A program made the position numbers and the translations under genes. This document shows, piece after piece, positions 1-10,466 of a stretch of 64,000 bases of DNA. Location: positions 61,468,583-61,532,582 of the forward strand of contig CM047808.1 of assembly GCA_026214975.1 (NCBI GenBank), written 5' to 3'. A model generated the notes under the pieces. That model was not told the DNA's origin, did not search any database, and was given only the letters and a program-made list of their open reading frames with translations. Numbering within the stretch: position 1 is the first letter of the stretch; every line of letters starts with the position of its first letter. The stretch is from Gentiana macrophylla (lineage: Eukaryota > Streptophyta > Magnoliopsida > Gentianales > Gentianaceae).

Positions 1-845
1 CATCGTAGTAGAGGTTTTTTTGAGGATCTCCTATAGAGTATTCCATTGTTTATAATGTACAGGGCCACTCTTTTCTTTAGCGTGCAAGATTTATCCGCTC
101 CGTCAGGTAAGACGCCTGACTCTATATAAGCCTGAACCTCATCGATCAAACATGTAGTCGGTTCTGGTGCGTCGATTTCCATGATTTGTGTAGCCTCGAT
201 AGCGGGTACCGCTAGGTACTCTATCATTATGGATGGATCTGCGAGCTCTTCTTTGAGAGATAGCTTTGAGAGCTAGTCTGCCCGCTCGTTGTCCTCTCTC
301 CAAATTCTGATGAACTCGCAATAGTTGAAGCCGGCTTTTAATCGTCGAACAATCTCACCATATTTCTCGAGAATACCACAATGCATGTCATAGTCCCCTG
401 AGATTTGGTTGACGATAAGTTGGGAGTCACAGTAGACTTCAACATTTTCTATGCTTAGTTCCTTTGCTAGCTTGAGCCCGATTGTAACTGCTTCATACTC
501 GGCCTGATTATTCATAGCCAAAAATTTAAACCTTAGAGCCTTTTCGATTTCCTCCGTCGTTCTGGGTTCCATCAGAATTACCCTGGCCCCGCAACTATTT
601 TGATTAGATGCTCCGTCAACAAACAACTGCCAACATTGATCGGGCATACTCCTGACCGCAGCGTGCTCTAGTGGTACCGGCGAGTTTGGTTGCAGCGAAC
701 TGAAACTTTTCTCCACAATAAAATCCGGCAATGTTTGACCCTTGATAGCTTTTCTAGGTTGATATTGTATGTCGAATTCAGTGATTTCGATAGCCCATCT
801 GCGGAGTCGACCTGAAAGATCGGGTTTATACAGTATTTGTCGCAT
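1..845 (-). pseudogene. Tat-1 pol: end of RNase H1, archaeal-type RNase H and linker to integrase
   Basis: From 845 downward the frame reads MRQILYKPDLSGRLRRW (end of the normal RNase H and tether), then QLFVDGASNQNSCGA, which is the first strand of the archaeal-type RNase H with its catalytic Asp, then NQAEYEAVTIGL and VYCDSQLIVNQISGDY with the Glu and second Asp. The domain ends with FIRIWREDNERAD. A TAG stop follows, but the same frame continues without further stop to position 1, ending ILYRRSSKKPLLR, the usual lead-in to the integrase zinc finger. The second RNase H is the defining mark of Tat elements, where it is thought to help remove RNA during reverse transcription. One stop in about 280 codons makes this one of the better preserved stretches of the window. 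Confidence 0.9.
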
Positions 846-2040
846 TGGACTATCCGTTAGGACAATTATTGTGCGAAGTAAAGTAGCCCCTGAGTTTGCG
901 GGCAGTGATAACGAGCGAGTAGGCTAATTTTTCTACATTAAAATAGCGACTCTCCACCGGAATGAGAGCCTTGCTTACATAATAGACGGGATTTTGGAGG
1001 GTTCCGGCCTCCTTGACAAGAACGGCGGCAAAAGCCTGGTCGAAATCCGCCAGGTACACAAACAAAATATCTCCTTCTACAGGGCAACCCAAAAGAGGTG
1101 GCTTTCCAAGATATTCCTTTAGAGCATGAAACGCCTGCGAACACTCTGCGCTCCATGAAAAAGTCTTGTCACCTTTGAGAATGTTAAAGAAGGGAAGACA
1201 CTTCTCCGCTGATTTTGATATGAAGTGACCCAGCGCAATGATGCGGCCATTGAGCCTCTGGACTTCCTTGATGGTCGTAGGTTCTTGCATGTCGAGCAAA
1301 TCTTGTATTTTTTCCGGATTAGCTTCGATGCCATGGCGACTAAGGATAAACCCCAAAAACTTACCTGCCTGGACACAAAAAGTACATTTTGTTGGATTGA
1401 GTTTCATTGAGTGTTTTCGGACATTGCTGAAAGTTTCTTTAAGGTCAGCGGCATGACCGTCCCCAGCGGACTTGACAACACTATTGTCAATTTAAGCTAC
1501 ATATTTTTTCCTATTTGCAAACTGAAAACTTTGTTGACCATTCTCTGATAAGTTGAGCCCGCGTTTTTCAGTCCGAAGGGCATCATTTTGTAGTAGTACA
1601 AACCCCCAGCAGCTCTGAAGGCCATTTTTTTCCTTGTCGGATTCAACCATCCGCACTTGATGATACCCCGAATATGCGTCCAAAAAACTAAGAACTTCAA
1701 AACCAGAGATGTAATCTACTAACCGATCAATTCGCGGAAGCTGATAAGGATCTTTCGGACAAGCTTTGTTAATGTCCGTGAAGTCGACCCACATCCTCCA
1801 CTTGCCATTGTGCTTCTTTACCATCACTACATTCGCCAGCTAAGTAGGATAGGCGAGCTCTTTTATGATCCCTGCTTGTAGGAGTTTCCCGACCTCTATT
1901 TTCACCGCCGCTTCCTTTTCGGTCGAAAATTGGCGTGCTCGTTTCTGTATCGGTTTGAAAGTAGAGTGGACGTTGAGATGATGTAGTGCGATGTCGGCCT
2001 CAACCCCTCTCATATCTGTTACTCCCAAGCAAACGCATCC
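846..2040 (-). pseudogene. Tat-1 pol: reverse transcriptase and RNase H1
   Basis: The frame starting near 2028 shows the RT N-terminal part (DMRGVEADIALHHLNV, QKRARQFSTEKEAA, LLQAGIIKELAYPT), followed after a stop by NVVMVKKHNGKWRMWVDFTDINKACPKDPYQLPRIDRLVD and FLDAYSGYHQV, all standard gypsy RT blocks. A frameshift near 1640 splits the fingers/palm region. At about 1470-1510 the expected YIDDM active site is destroyed: a small deletion shifts frame and the second Asp codon reads Asn. Downstream the frame recovers with MKLNPTKCTFCVQAGKFLGF and the RNase H1 region (FNILKGDKTFSWSAECSQAF, FVYLADFDQAF, YFNVEKLAYSLVITARKLRGYFTSH). It lies between protease and archaeal-type RNase H as expected. The enzyme cannot be active. 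Confidence 0.92.
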
Positions 2041-2836
2041 AAATTTTCCTTAGAAAGTGCGACCAGGGTTTCTTTCTCGTAGGGACTCAGCCGAGCTCCT
2101 ATCTTGACTTTCTGATTGGGGTATTTATCATTGATAACTACCTCGACCAACTTATCTTCCGCCGTAAAGTCGGGCTCAACCCTAACTTGCAGAGTTTCAC
2201 ATTCCACTTTCGCGGGGACAGTCTCCCCTACTACCCCAATCATGTTGATATTTTCCATGTTTTCAGGTTGTTCGGTTCATGCTCTTTTGTTCCCGGTTCT
2301 CATTCCGTGTATGTATGTGAGGACAGTGAGTTCATTGATCGGCGTTCGATCGATCCCGACATCAAATTTTGCCCGCTGGTGCGGGATGGAAGTTACCATT
2401 TGGAATTGCTTCAAAGTCGGTGTCCTAATTATCTTGATATAATTGGATTGAAGATCGACCACAATGAAGACAACCTCTTCTGTCCGAAAGGGTGCATAAT
2501 CTCCCATTTGTACATCCAAATCAGTGGCCCCCTTGACTTGTATCTTATTGTTAGTGAAACCCTCAAGGGTGCCATTATACGCCTCAAATTAGAGTCTCTG
2601 AACCCCAATTCTTTGACGCAGTTGTAGTATAAGATGTCGCGGCATGCTCCTGTGTCGATCATTACCCTGTTGACGCAAGCCCGATTGATGACTACCGAAA
2701 TGCATAAACACATATCTTCCGTATTGATCGAAGTCACTAGTTCGCTTCGAGTAAAAGTGAGAGGTTGCTCGTTCCCTCGCAGGACTACAGGCTTTTCCAC
2801 ATGCTTGTTAATGGAGCCGATGTGGCTCTTGATCTG
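2041..2836 (-). pseudogene. Tat-1 pol: aspartic protease region
   Basis: The minus-strand frame from about 2800 reads VLRGNEQPLTFTRSEL and then NRVMIDTGACRDILYYN, with the intact DTGA catalytic motif of a retroviral-type aspartic protease. About 30 residues later a frameshift moves the reading frame to VDLQSNYIKIIRTP and IPHQRAKFDVGIDRTP (2277-2519). The stretch 2019-2258 continues as a linker (KVECETLQVRVEPD, KIGARLSPYEKETLVALSKENLDAFAWE) that leads into the reverse transcriptase. The protease would cut the gag-pol precursor. The active site is present, but frameshifts interrupt the domain. Confidence 0.85.
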
Positions 2837-4551
2837 ATTGTTACCTGGGGAGGCTCGGTTATTATTCTGATGTTCCTGTCGAACTGGCGAGCTTGCTGAT
2901 TCCTCCAGTCTGGCCCACCGGCATCTAGCTTGTAGTGATCATGGTGTCCGTGAGCGAGTAATTTTTCTATTGCCCGTTTGAACTGAATACATTCGTCAGT
3001 TGTATGACCCTTATCTCTGTGATAGCATCAATATTTAGACGCATCACGGCGTGTATCCGGAACCATAGGGTAAGGCTCGGGTAGCTCATCTCTCACTTCG
3101 TTCAGCATCTGAGTATAGGATATTTTGAGCGGTGTGAAGTGTTCTTCCTTAAATATTTCGAGCTTTTTAACATCCCGATCAGTATGCCTACAGCTATCTC
3201 TAGGCGTACTGCGCTCAGCCCTCTGTTTGCCTTTATTGGACGAAGACGCTCCTTCGTGGACCGCAGTGGCGATGTACTTTCTTGTTGAACTTAACATTTC
3301 TTGTAACTTCACCGGTGGAGTGAAAGAAAAATAAGACTTCAAATACCCAGGATTCAGCCCCGTTTCAAAACTGCTCATGACAACGTTGTCAGCCAAACCT
3401 TTCGTTAGCTCGTACACATTGTAAAACCGCTCATAGTAGCTGCGGGTACCCTCATTCTTGCCCGGTCGGACTTCAAGCAAGTCGATGTGTGTCTTTTTGG
3501 GTCCTCCTACTGATCTGAACTCCGCTATAAATTTGTTGAACAGATCATCCCAGGATAAAATCGAACCCGGAGGAAGACCGCGGATCCATGATGCTACCCT
3601 GTGCTCCATCGATCCCACAAAAGCTATGCACCAGGCCTCGTCGCTAGATATGCACAAGCTGATTCTGCTTTGAAATGCGGATAGCCAATCCAGAGGGTCT
3701 ATTGCTCCATGGTAATTGATGAAATTTGGGTAGTGAGTTCCCCCTCTCGGGGCCACTTTCAAAATGCTAGGATGAAGTACACTTGTTCCCCAAGTTGGAA
3801 CAACTTTTACACCTTCCGTACCTTTCTGCAACTCCTCTATCTGCTTTTTCATTATGCCCATTTCCACCTGGTTTTGGGGGACAGGTGGGAGTGCGATGTA
3901 GCCTCCTTCAACTTGTGAGTCTCCCTGTCCTTCCGTGCGAGTACTGACTTGTCGAGGATTCTTAGGTCACCCTGGGGCTGCACCGCGATCGTCGACCATG
4001 GGCCTCAGTCGACCTAGAGCTGATTTCCTATCCCCCCTTGGATGCGAAGTTGCATGGACTTCCCTCCATTTCTGATCGTTGAGGTTGGACTTTCTTTGGG
4101 GGATTGTGAGTGTGCTGCGCCACTGTTGGTGCGGGTTGTGGAGGGTTGAACTTGCAGAAAGGTTGAGGTGATAGTCCCTCGCAATTAGCAGCGTATATCC
4201 TACTCGCATTTCCTCTACATAATCCATGTGTGCTTGTAGAGCTATGTTATATGAGTCTTGTTGTGGGGACGCTCCCCCTGCTGAAACAGCCTCTTGTTCA
4301 TTATTTGGTAAGATGTTTCCTGCGACGCCTTTCCCATGCCTCTTTCTGACCGCCGCCTCATGTATCTCCCGGACTCTAGTCCTTTCTCTTATGTATGCTC
4401 GCATATCGGGCGTGATGTCTTGCCCGGAATCAGCCCCTGCAGATAGTACTTTTCTGCTCGGCTCCCCGCGCTGCGTGTTCGCATGCCGTGAGTTGCCCTG
4501 GTTACCCCCCTTACTCGGAGTGACGGGGTTAAAGTGTTTTGAGCCCGCCAT
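2837..4551 (-). pseudogene. Tat-1 gag
   Basis: The start codon at 4551 opens MAGSKHFNPVTPSKGGN, homologous to the Tat-4 gag start (MTGGKLINPETPNKG at 52344), which supports this start. The first segment runs to 3967 and ends in an in-frame TGA. The same frame then continues (PKNPRQVSTRTEGQGDS) into the gag core: TWGTSVLHPSILKVAPRGG, INYHGAIDPLDWLSAFQSR, SWIRGLPPGSILSWDDLFNKF and EFRSVGGPKKTHIDLLEVRPG, the retrotransposon gag (capsid) domain. A TGA at about 3026 falls just before a zinc-knuckle-like YHRDKGHTTDEC. Total about 550 codons with two stops and no visible frameshift, so it is the best preserved gag in the window. Gag forms the virus-like particle and packages the RNA. Confidence 0.92.
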
Positions 4552-5029
4552 TTATGACTAAGATTTTTGGAGATATTTTAGTAAGATATTTTGGTGGGAT
4601 ATTTTGGATAGTGGCTAGATATTTTTTCCAACTCAAAATATCAAAATGCCGGGGGTGTTTACTGAGGGTTATTTTCCAAGTGGTATTGTCAAGTACTCAG
4701 ATTCCTTATTACTTGAAGATCTGAAACTGCGAAAAATGCATACAAACCAACCTGGGTATTTAAAGATGGACTCGTGTATGAGTTTGCAAGTGTTTCTTTC
4801 CGGATGAGGCGATTTGCGCGGAGTTTGGTGATCTCTGCTCCGTGTATGTTGCTGAGACGAAGAAAACGATGACGTCTGGCTGGATTATCCCCGGAGATCA
4901 AGGTTTCTACTGATCGGAGGAACGAGAGAGGCGGCGTCTCTATCGGAGACACCGTAAAATCGTCTTTGCGGTGGAGCAAATGACACATTGGAGCTGAATG
5001 ATGATGAATTTCCCGGTAACGGAGCCAAC
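4552..5029 (-). other. Tat-1 5' leader with primer-binding site
   Basis: This is the untranslated stretch between the 5' LTR and the gag start. The primer-binding site is at 5011-5027 (minus strand TGGCTCCGTTACCGGGA), two bases from the LTR. It resembles the complement of the 3' end of plant tRNA-Asp (TGGCGCCGTTGCCGGGG) with three differences. The same altered site is present in Tat-4 (51914-51930), so at least two of the changes are a family property rather than decay. No open frame of note was seen in the rest of the leader. Confidence 0.7.
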
Positions 5030-5647
5030 TTATATTGCGTAGAATATCAGGTTTGCGGTAACAGTGCTTATCTTGAGGATATAAGGCTTTATATACGTGA
5101 TTTCCCTGGGGAGAGTATGGCGGTGAACAAGAAAAATACAGTCAGAATAACGCTAAGGAAGAACACGTTAATGAGTCGACAAATTGACAGAGTAGCTCTG
5201 TGTATTAATTCTTGGATGATTTCTATTACATTGTGATCCCATATATATAGGCTAAGACTATGTCAGTTTACTGTTCATGACAAGACAATTAAGAATACAT
5301 AATTAAAGATAATTATGCATGCATTACAAGTGGACTAGCCAGCTGGCAAAATTAGCCAGCTGGAGTGATAAGTATGGCGAGCAGGGAATAGCGGACTCGT
5401 AAATGCCTTGTCTTGAAATCAACTTGACCATATGGGTAGAGATCACACGGAGAGGAGGAGTCCGGCTTATGACTAGCGGACATGATCCGGCTTGCTGTTG
5501 GCGGATAGGATCCGGATTACTGTTGGCGGATAGGATCCGGCTTAAGAGTGCGGACAGAGGGGAAAGAGGCCCTATATCTTCGTTATTGGGCCATGATAAT
5601 AGGCCCAATCTAAATGGACATTGCCCCATTCCGGTTCGGGTATATCA
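5030..5647 (-). repeat. Tat-1 5' LTR (618 bp)
   Basis: On the minus strand it starts TGATATACCC at 5647 and ends ...GCAATATAA at 5030, where the final CA has become AA. The Tat-4 LTR (616 bp) has the same start and an intact AATATCA end, which fixes both boundaries. A TATA-like run lies at 5239-5252. The U3 part holds two 25-bp units containing GTTGGCGGATAGGATCCGG at 5491-5515 and 5516-5540. The sequence around 5176-5200 (complement of CTCTGTCAATTTGTCGAC) is shared with Tat-4 and Tat-3 LTRs. Confidence 0.9.
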
Positions 5648-6059
5648 GGTTTGAGTAGACTTGTGCTTCCGGTCTGTAATACTGTAGAATCTGAACTAAT
5701 TGCTATATCTTTCCATAATTTCTCTTTATGTTCTTAGTCAATTTGATGGCTGACATTCCTCCAGATTTGTCGAAACCAAAAATTTCTGCAATTAGATCTT
5801 CAGTGACTTTAATTTGTTTACCATTGATAGATGTGGTAAAAGTGTGTGTCCTCTCCTTCTAAAGTCGTACTTCCGAATTCACAGAAATCACCAATGCTTT
5901 CTAGACAGACACTCTTCAGATTGATGTTAAACACAGCCTCCAAACCTTTGATTTTCTGTATTTTTGTTGCAATTTCTTGGCTAGTGTTTGATCAGCATAC
6001 TTTGCAATTAATTGATCAAGTGAGATGATCATACTAGGTTCAATACGGGTAAAAGCCAT
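5648..6059 (-). pseudogene. copia-C extra ORF, N-terminal fragment
   Basis: The ATG at 6059 opens MAFTRIEPSMIISLDQLIAK, clearly homologous to the start of the copia-B extra ORF at 44675 (IEPGMIISLDQFIAKFTDQT). A frameshift after about 30 residues and several stops follow, but nucleotide similarity continues to 5648, where Tat-1 was inserted. The upstream region shares the TATA-like motif and leader of copia-B (see 44562). The function of this protein family is unknown. It occupies the place where Sireviruses have an envelope-like or other extra ORF. No membrane segment or signal peptide is visible in the N-terminal part. Confidence 0.8.
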
Positions 6060-6195
6060 TGCTTTCTGGATTTAATTGAAAATTTGAAAACTTGGGGATT
6101 ATAGAAGGTAATGAAGCAGATTCAAAATTAGAATGTAAAGAATTGTAGAAGAAAATTCGAGGTTACTTATAAATGGTAGCGAAGGTAGTTGAGAA

Positions 6196-7500
6196 TGTTG
6201 TATCGATAATGGCGCAAAAACACTCTAGATGGGGGGTTGAATAGAGTGTTGGTGAATTTTAAAACTCTTTCCGAACTTAACACAAGTACTAGTAAAACAA
6301 GTGCGGAAGCTTATTCTACTATTCGCTTGTTTATAAAAACCTATGTGATCAAATGATTAGTATATGTGATCAAAACAATGTTGCGAAAAGTGTTTAGAAA
6401 TGTCAAAATACAAACAGCACTTTGCAAGTTTATTTTATTGAACAAAACAAGATAAGCAAAATGATTGATCTAATAATATTAACAGCAAACTAGTAGACAC
6501 TTAGTTAATATTATTTAATCAATACAGATGCAGATTTGCTAAAGACCATAACCAATTTATAAGACAAAAGATTAGTATAATTTAGGCAAACTGATAAAAC
6601 AAGATGTTGAAGATACAAGTCCACTTGATATGCAGATGGATATTATATGGATATGCAGAACCAACAAAAGATTCACGCAGGCAGAATATATAAGATTTAC
6701 AGTGACGTTTAGAAAACGTCACTACAGGATCCTATATAAAGAACATGACAAAGGAGTAATATATCAAAAGATTATATAAAAGTTACAGATCAAAAGGGTG
6801 GTTCAGCATTATACAAAATTAAGTTCATATTTGAAGAGATAACTAAAAACAACACAGGGATGAACTCAGGTTCAATTTACAGCAAGGTTTATACAATTCA
6901 GATTACAGGATGGTCAAGTTCAAAAGTTACAAATGGATTCAGATCAACACTTAACTGATCAGGCTAAGCCGAACTCTCAGTTGACTTTCAGAGGTGATTG
7001 TCAAATCCACAGGATAGGACTATCAAAACTGATAATCAAATCTGAGAACAAAATGTTCAGCAGATCAATTACAGAGTGTTATGCAATTTCATCCAAGGTA
7101 CAACATTAAGTGTTCATCAAAAAGAGAGAGAGAGCAACAACAGATTAAAGATGCTGCAAATTCAGCAATATGAAAAGTGCAGGGCAACAAATTTGCAGAA
7201 TTATTAATAGTAGCACAAACAATAACCAAGCACATAAACAGGGACTCAAACACAGAAGGTGATAAGAATCTCAACACTGAAACTCAATGAGTTTGAGACA
7301 GTGCTGAAATTCAGATGATGGTAACAATAAAAAGGGATAAAACAGACAGTGAATCATTCTGGCCTAAAGTCACTTTGAGTTAACCATTTATTGTCAAGAA
7401 TCAATTCCTCAAGTCTCTTCCAGACAAGTCACCTTGGTTTATCAAACCAAGTTCACTTTTGAGACTGATTCTTTACATTACTACCACAAAATAATCAACA
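6196..7500 (-). repeat. Solo LTR of a copia element (1305 bp)
   Basis: The sequence starts TGTTGTATCG at 6196 and ends AATCAACA at 7500 and is flanked by GAGAA on both sides (6191-6195 and 7501-7505), a perfect 5-bp target duplication. Removing it restores continuous homology between copia-C and copia-B (around 44535-44545), which proves the insertion. The run of Gs followed by TTGAATA near 6230 is the complement of the CCCCCC stretch found near the 3' end of the other Sirevirus-like LTRs here, so the LTR is minus-oriented. No internal region remains, as expected after LTR-LTR recombination. Confidence 0.92.
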
Positions 7501-7505
7501 GAGAA

Positions 7506-8714
7506 TTGAGTGGGACTTGAAACATCTTGTCATTGAGATCGCAAAAAAGAAAATGAGTGGAAAAGATGGATGGTTGAGATTAGAATAGGTCACGTCTTTT
7601 CCTGACATCCGTAGCTGTTATTAGTAAATAGAGTGGGTGCGGTGTATTTCCATATGTATGTATTCAGTCTTGTTCTTATCCTGAAGTTGCAGTGAATTTC
7701 AAAAACATAGTTGTGAACACAACTTAGTTTTGTGAATTACACCTTTCAAGTTCTCAGTTAGTGATTTTCTCCTGCAAAGCAAAATGAGGGATTTTTGGTA
7801 GCCATATCTGTTTGGGTCCTAACAGATTAGTTTTAGATATCATATTTTTGTTCTTGGCCTTATACCTCTCTTGACATTTTGATTGTGTAAAGTCGGTTTT
7901 CACAAACTTTTGCTATTTTGTCCTAACAGTTTTTGGTTTGTTCAGTTTGTGAAACTGATATGATGGTACACTTCAGTCTTCATCAGTGGGATACAGTCTC
8001 CATTTCCCTCTGAGTCTGTTATTCCATGAATGATCTTCATTCTTATTTGAATATGACTTGAAGGTTTTTCTAACTGATCTTTGATCAGTTTTGCCTTTTT
8101 CAAATTTTCTCGAGGTTTCTGTAAAATCATCGGTTTGGTGCTTTCTACCAACTGATTTTACAGTTCTGCCAGTGTGTGTATTTGGCTATGCTGAGTTTTT
8201 GTCAGTTCCAATAAAATTATCAGTTTTCTGAGTTCCTGACTGTTGTGCAATCACAAATTTCATTGCAACTGAACTTGGTCTGAACTTAGAATTTTGTTGA
8301 TTATCAAACCCTAAACCAGATCTGTCTCCAAATGGTTTTCTAGGTTTGAACACTGAGAATTGGATCAACTGATGATTCTATGATGTTTATTACTTCTGTC
8401 AGTTCATCAGTTGGTCGAATTACTTTGGTTCCATTATTAACCTTGATTAAGTTGATCTCAGCATTCAATCTTCAAACCTCAGCTTTCAATAAATCTTTCT
8501 CCTTTTTGACATTCTCATAATTCTTTTGAATTAACTCCAATTCCTTTATGAGTATGTCCAAGGTTTCATTGAAATCTTCATTTCTATGATTGTTCATGGC
8601 AGTGTGAGTGTTGGATGTAGATGCAATTACCTCATGGTATTTGATAGACAAATTTTCAGTTGAGGAATCTTCATTATTTAAAACTTGCTTCCCTTTATCA
8701 TTGATATTTGGTTG
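7506..8714 (-). pseudogene. copia-C gag C-terminal part and downstream spacer
   Basis: The minus-strand frames match copia-B 43341-44290. The N-terminal portion (8714-8450) corresponds to the coiled-coil segment KKEKNLLKAEVSRLNAE of copia-B. The segments 8368-8186 and 8151-7942 align with the basic tail rich in Thr, Lys and Gln. Near 7810-7870 the frame reads LGPKQIWLPK, close to the G-P-x-x-I/W-W-V-P-K type motif seen at the end of Sirevirus gag before the protease. No protease follows: the next similarity is the extra-ORF leader. Multiple stops and shifts make it non-functional. Confidence 0.75.
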
Positions 8715-10466
8715 TGCTATGTTAGGTGTAGTGCCTGAAAGACAATTTGTGTAACTGTTTTTAATAATGGATGACAGAATTTATCTCACCTTAGTTACTT
8801 GCTTTGTGCTTGTAAAGTAATACACTGCTGCAAACCCTAAGTATATCTGTATGTAACCACTTAACTCAGTGTATGGATTACACGTGAGGATTGAGTTAGT
8901 TGAGATATGCTTAAACTGTTAGTCCGTGGTGAACTTAATCAGAGTTTAGGGTCTCTTGATTAAAACACCAATAATGCGCCCAGAACACCTTAGGGTGTGA
9001 TAGTCTTATCCGGACTGTCGGTATAGGGTACCTACGTGGGGCATTTATATATGATGGCATTCATACAGGAGTGGACCAATTTAATCTGTATTCTCGATGT
9101 AATTCCGTAATCGAGGAATCTTATTAAATCATTAGATGATCATATATGGGTCCACCTTAATCCCGAGGTGATCACAGTCTTTGCTTGTCCCGGGTAGTGT
9201 TTGATGTGTTAGTTACGGTTCACTTAAATATGTGTTCCAAGCCACTTCTCATTGGCACTATCTCAGGATGAGTGAGTAGTTCGATTTTCACGCGAGACAT
9301 GGAATCCATTCCTTCTGCGGGAAGTAGAAAAAACGATCCCCCTTATTTGTTAGCCTTAAGAAAGTGATCGATCCCGGGAGTTCATATTAGACTAATTGAT
9401 CACTAGTCAGATATGTGAACTAATTGATCATCAGGGGGTTAATGGTAAATAAGGATAAGATATTCTGTGTCGGGTTTACGGAGATATCCCACTCAGAATG
9501 GACAGTCTATGGAGGGTTAATCCGTATGTAGTGATTATATCAATGGACGCTTATTCACTCTATCAGTTGAGGAATCTTCATTATTTAAAACTTGCTTCCC
9601 TTTATCATTGATATTTGGTTGTGCTATGTTAGGTGTAGTGCCCGAAAGACAATTTGTGTAATTGTTTTTAATAATGGATGACAGAATTTATCTCACCTTA
9701 GTTACTTGCTTTGTGCTTGTAAAGTAATACATCGCTGCAAACCCTAAGTATATTCAGTATGTAACCACTTAACTCGGTGTATGGATTACACGTAAGGATT
9801 GAGTTAGTGGAGATATGCTTAAAGCTGTTAGTCCGTGGTGAACTTAATCGAGTTTAGGGTCTCTTGATTAAAACACCAATAATGCGCTTGAACACCTTAG
9901 GGTGTGATAGTCTTATCCGGGCTGTCGGTATAGGGTACCTACGTGGGGCATTTATATATGATGGCATTCATATAGGAGTGGACCGATTTAATCTGTATTC
10001 TCGATGTAATTCCGTAATCGAGGAATCTTATTAAATCATTAGATGATCATATATGGGTCAACCTTAATCTTGAGGTGATCACAGGGTGCTGCTTGTCCCG
10101 GGGTAGTGTTTGATGTGTTAGTTACGGTTCACTTAAATATGTGTTCCAAGCCACTTCTCATTGGCACTATCTCCAGGATGAGTGAGTAGTTACGATTTTC
10201 TGAGACATGGAATCCATTCCTTCCTGCGGGAAGTAGAAAGACGATCCCTTATTTGTTAGCCTTAAGAAAGTGATCGATCCCGGGAGTTCATATTAGACTA
10301 ATTGATCTCTAGTCAGATATTTGAACTAATTGATCACCAGGGGTTAATGGTAAATAAGGATAAGATATTACGTGTCGGGTTTACGGAGATATCCCACTCG
10401 AGAATGGGCGATCTATGGAGGGTTAATCCGTATGTAGTGATTATATCAATGGACGCTTATTCACTA
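8657..10466 (+). repeat. Direct tandem duplication, two copies of about 907 bp
   Basis: Copy 1 is 8657-9563 and copy 2 about 9564-10466. Each contains about 60 bp of copia-C flank, the TGCTA target site and the first about 840 bp of the inserted LTR. The outer breakpoints share GTTGAG (8659 area and 10471 area). The copies differ mainly by 1-3 base indels in short runs and few substitutions (for example GGTAGTG against GGGTAGTG, and AAAAAACGATCCCCC against AAAGACGATCCC), a pattern that also arises from sequencing or assembly error. Confidence 0.9.

Larger units (their letters stand above)
1..5647 (-). mobile_element. Tat-1: Ty3/gypsy Tat-lineage retrotransposon, 3' part outside window
   Basis: Read on the minus strand the order is 5' LTR (5647-5030), primer-binding site, leader, gag, protease, reverse transcriptase, RNase H, second (archaeal-type) RNase H and the start of the integrase linker, where the window ends. 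The second RNase H places it in the Tat lineage. Its 5' LTR ends abruptly inside the extra ORF of copia-C: the copia sequence just right of 5647 aligns with the intact copia-B copy near 45070-45095, so the insertion point is exact and the target duplication on this side is AAACC (GGTTT at 5648-5652 on the plus strand). Reading frames are open over long stretches but carry several stops and a damaged RT active site, so the copy is dead. Confidence 0.93.

Noticed and set aside
9627..9640. Second independent LTR insertion at TGCTA.
   Set aside because: The flank and LTR start are exact repeats of 8657 onward, so it is a tandem duplication and not a second insertion.
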